From NCBI GenBank assembly GCA_937997355.1, contig CALKTZ010000031.1, positions 1 through 7,439 of the forward strand: 7,439 nucleotides of DNA. The letters run 5' to 3'. The notes beneath the pieces were generated by a model. That model was not told where the DNA came from. It saw nothing but the letters and a program-made list of their open reading frames with translations, and did not search any database. The translations under genes and the position numbers were made by a program. Shown piece by piece: positions 6,393 to 7,439 of this stretch (position 1 is the first letter of the stretch; every line of letters starts with the position of its first letter). This DNA is from an uncultured Planctomycetales bacterium. GTDB taxonomy: Bacteria > Planctomycetota > Planctomycetia > Isosphaerales > Isosphaeraceae.

Positions 6393-6410
6393 AACGATTT
6401 TAACGATTTT
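6393..6410. repeat. Tandem 9-bp direct repeat AACGATTTT x2
   Basis: AACGATTTT occurs at 6393-6401 and again immediately at 6402-6410. It lies in the AT-rich patch 36 nt upstream of the promoter -35 on the minus strand. It may be a regulator binding site, an UP-like element, or a chance product of the local base composition. Confidence 0.5.
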
Positions 6411-6453
6411 CCTCAAGAAACAGCCTTAAGGAGGCCGACCTTATCGAGGATAG

Positions 6454-6472
6454 GCCGAGATAGGATCTCGGC
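6454..6472. repeat. Perfect 7-bp inverted repeat
   Basis: GCCGAGA (6454-6460) and TCTCGGC (6466-6472) are perfect inverted copies around TAGGA. No T-run follows on either strand, so it is a poor intrinsic terminator. It lies 84 nt before the plus-strand lipoprotein start and may be an operator or a leader hairpin. Confidence 0.4.
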
Positions 6473-6555
6473 AACGCGTCACGTTCGCGTCGGCTCGTCT
6501 CGTTTCATCACATCGCGTCGAAGCAGGATTCCGTCCCGAGGGAGGTCAGGGAGGC

Positions 6556-7439
6556 ATGGCCGGAGCCCGTTGCACACGCCCGGTCCCGATTCCCGCCGGC
6601 CGATTTTCGTTCGTCGCGCTGTTGCTGGGATTTTGTGCATTCGCCCCCGGCTGCGTGGGGCCGCCCAGCCTGAAGTTGACCCGCTTGCGCTATGACGAGG
6701 CGGTGCGCCAGACGAGCGAGCAGCAGTGGTTGCGCAACATCGTGCGGCTCCGCTACGGCGAGATGCCGACCTACCTCGACATCTCGGCGATCACCAGCCA
6801 GTTCGAGCTTTCGAGCAACGCCGGGATGACCGCCGGGCAGGAGCGGGATTCCCCCAACCGTTCCCTGTTCGGCCAGCTCGGCATGCAGTTCCGCGACGCG
6901 CCGACCCTCAGCTACACGCCGCGCCCCGAGACCGAGCTGACCCGCGCCGTCCTTGCCCCGGTCGGCATCACAGCGCTCGGCCTGATGGCCAATTCGGGAT
7001 GGAACACCGAGAGCGTGGTGCGGCTGATCATGGCCGAGGCCAACGGCCTCTTCAACGCGCCCGGCGCCGACCAGTTGATCCCGGAAACCGTCCCGCTCGA
7101 CGACTCGTTCGCCCGGATGGCCCACCTCACCAGCCGATCGCGCGGGGCGGGGGCCGCCTATCTCACCACGATCGACGATCCCCACGCCATCTCGGCGCCG
7201 ATCGCCGCCGACCTCGTGGGGGGCTCCGACCTCGTCGCCGCCGCCGACAAGAAGATGACCTTCCGCAAGCCGAGTTCGACCGACGACCAGAACCTCGTCC
7301 TCACCAAGGATGACCAGGCCAACTTGCTGGTCGTCCGCGCCGATCATCAGGACGATCCCGAGGTCCGCGAGATCCGGGAATTGCTCCACCTGAACCCCCG
7401 GCAGAGCGAATACATCGTCCGCCGGGTCGACCGCTCCAC
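6556..7439 (+). CDS. Exported probable lipoprotein of unknown function, N-terminal part
   Basis: The frame opens at ATG 6556-6558 and runs to the window edge without a stop; 294 codons are visible. GGAGG at 6541-6545 lies 10 nt upstream. The N-terminus has basic residues R5, R8 and R16, a hydrophobic core FSFVALLLGFCAFAP (17-31), and Cys33 in APGC, an imperfect lipobox; lipid anchoring is likely but unproven. The mature part starts with LRYDEAVRQTSEQQWLRNIV (44-63), followed by RLRYGEMPTYLDISAITSQF (64-83). From memory this resembles an uncharacterised lipoprotein family in proteobacteria and planctomycetes with NIVRLRYRDTP-like motifs; I cannot verify this here. No catalytic motif was recognised. 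The codon pattern and high third-position GC support coding on this strand, against a long antisense frame. It is divergent from the toxin-antitoxin operon. Confidence 0.85.
   Translation, partial: MAGARCTRPVPIPAGRFSFVALLLGFCAFAPGCVGPPSLKLTRLRYDEAVRQTSEQQWLRNIVRLRYGEMPTYLDISAITSQFELSSNAGMTAGQERDSPNRSLFGQLGMQFRDAPTLSYTPRPETELTRAVLAPVGITALGLMANSGWNTESVVRLIMAEANGLFNAPGADQLIPETVPLDDSFARMAHLTSRSRGAGAAYLTTIDDPHAISAPIAADLVGGSDLVAAADKKMTFRKPSSTDDQNLVLTKDDQANLLVVRADHQDDPEVREIRELLHLNPRQSEYIVRRVDRS

Larger units (their letters stand above)
6298..6555. other. Divergent intergenic region between toxin-antitoxin pair and lipoprotein gene
   Basis: This 258-nt gap contains no credible gene. The half next to the antitoxin (about 6335-6420) is conspicuously AT-rich compared with everything else in the window. 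It carries the probable toxin-antitoxin promoter and a tandem 9-bp repeat. CCTTAAGGAGG at 6424-6434 resembles a strong ribosome binding site on the plus strand, but no start codon follows at a useful distance. A perfect 7-bp hairpin sits at 6454-6472. I could not pick a convincing promoter for the plus-strand gene at 6556. Confidence 0.6.

Noticed and set aside
6410..6432. Imperfect hairpin TCCTCAAG / CTTAAGGA considered as an intrinsic terminator
   Set aside because: It has a mismatch in the stem, and neither strand has a T-run after it; no gene ends nearby.
6508..7389. Minus-strand open frame of 293 codons at the right end
   Set aside because: It is antisense to the lipoprotein frame, which has a ribosome binding site, a signal sequence and a patterned motif. 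The antisense product is low-complexity Gly/Arg/Val/His.
1..7439. CRISPR array, tRNA, rRNA, insertion sequence or phage genes
   Set aside because: No regularly spaced repeats, cloverleaf, rRNA-like stretch, transposase or terminal inverted repeats were seen by eye on either strand.

Overview
The window looks like chromosomal DNA of a high-GC planctomycete (PVC group), possibly an Isosphaeraceae-like lineage. The evidence is a roughly 1000-residue 'membrane-bound dehydrogenase plus PVC-type CxxCH heme' protein, a BlaI-type repressor paired with an M56 (BlaR1-like) membrane peptidase, and a secreted calpain-like protease. The GC richness also produces long antisense open frames that are not genes. 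The lineage assignment rests on gene content and recalled family distributions, not on a search.

Layout. (1) Positions 1-981, minus strand: a BlaI/MecI-family repressor (574-981), then 55 nt, then the N-terminal part of an M56-family sensor peptidase (518 down to the window edge). Upstream at 1041-1079 are two dyad sites with the TACA/TGTA-like half-sites expected of a BlaI operator, so the pair is probably autoregulated. (2) Positions 982-1348: a 367-nt gene-free gap between divergent genes. It holds the operator, a LacI-operator-like dyad (1098-1118), an 18-bp dyad (1163-1180) and a strong potential RNA hairpin with a GTGA loop (1198-1247). (3) Positions 1349-2649, plus strand: an exported, EF-hand-bearing calpain-like cysteine protease whose frame is broken near 2441-2451. 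Cys192 and His356 lie before the break and the third catalytic residue (Asn of LWNPWG) after it. The break looks like loss of one copy of a 4-bp repeat. (4) Positions 2672-5683, minus strand, convergent with the protease: the PVC-type heme/dehydrogenase protein. (5) Positions 5687-6297, minus strand: a ParD/ParE-type toxin-antitoxin pair with an ATGA overlap. Its toxin stop lies one codon upstream of, and in frame with, the heme-protein start, and the toxin 3' end supplies the AGGAGG ribosome binding site of the heme gene. (6) Positions 6298-6555: a gap with the likely toxin-antitoxin promoter, an AT-rich patch with a tandem 9-bp repeat, and a perfect 7-bp hairpin. (7) Position 6556 to the window end, plus strand: the N-terminal 294 codons of an exported, probably lipid-anchored protein of unknown function.

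How the genes may work together. The repressor and M56 peptidase form a signal-responsive pair: the peptidase senses an envelope signal and leads to inactivation of the repressor. The toxin-antitoxin pair and the heme protein look like one transcription unit, an unusual coupling of an addiction module to a respiratory or catabolic envelope enzyme. Nothing here is a clearly new defence or mobile system. The points most worth following are the broken calpain, the toxin-antitoxin/heme-gene junction and the structured 982-1348 region.
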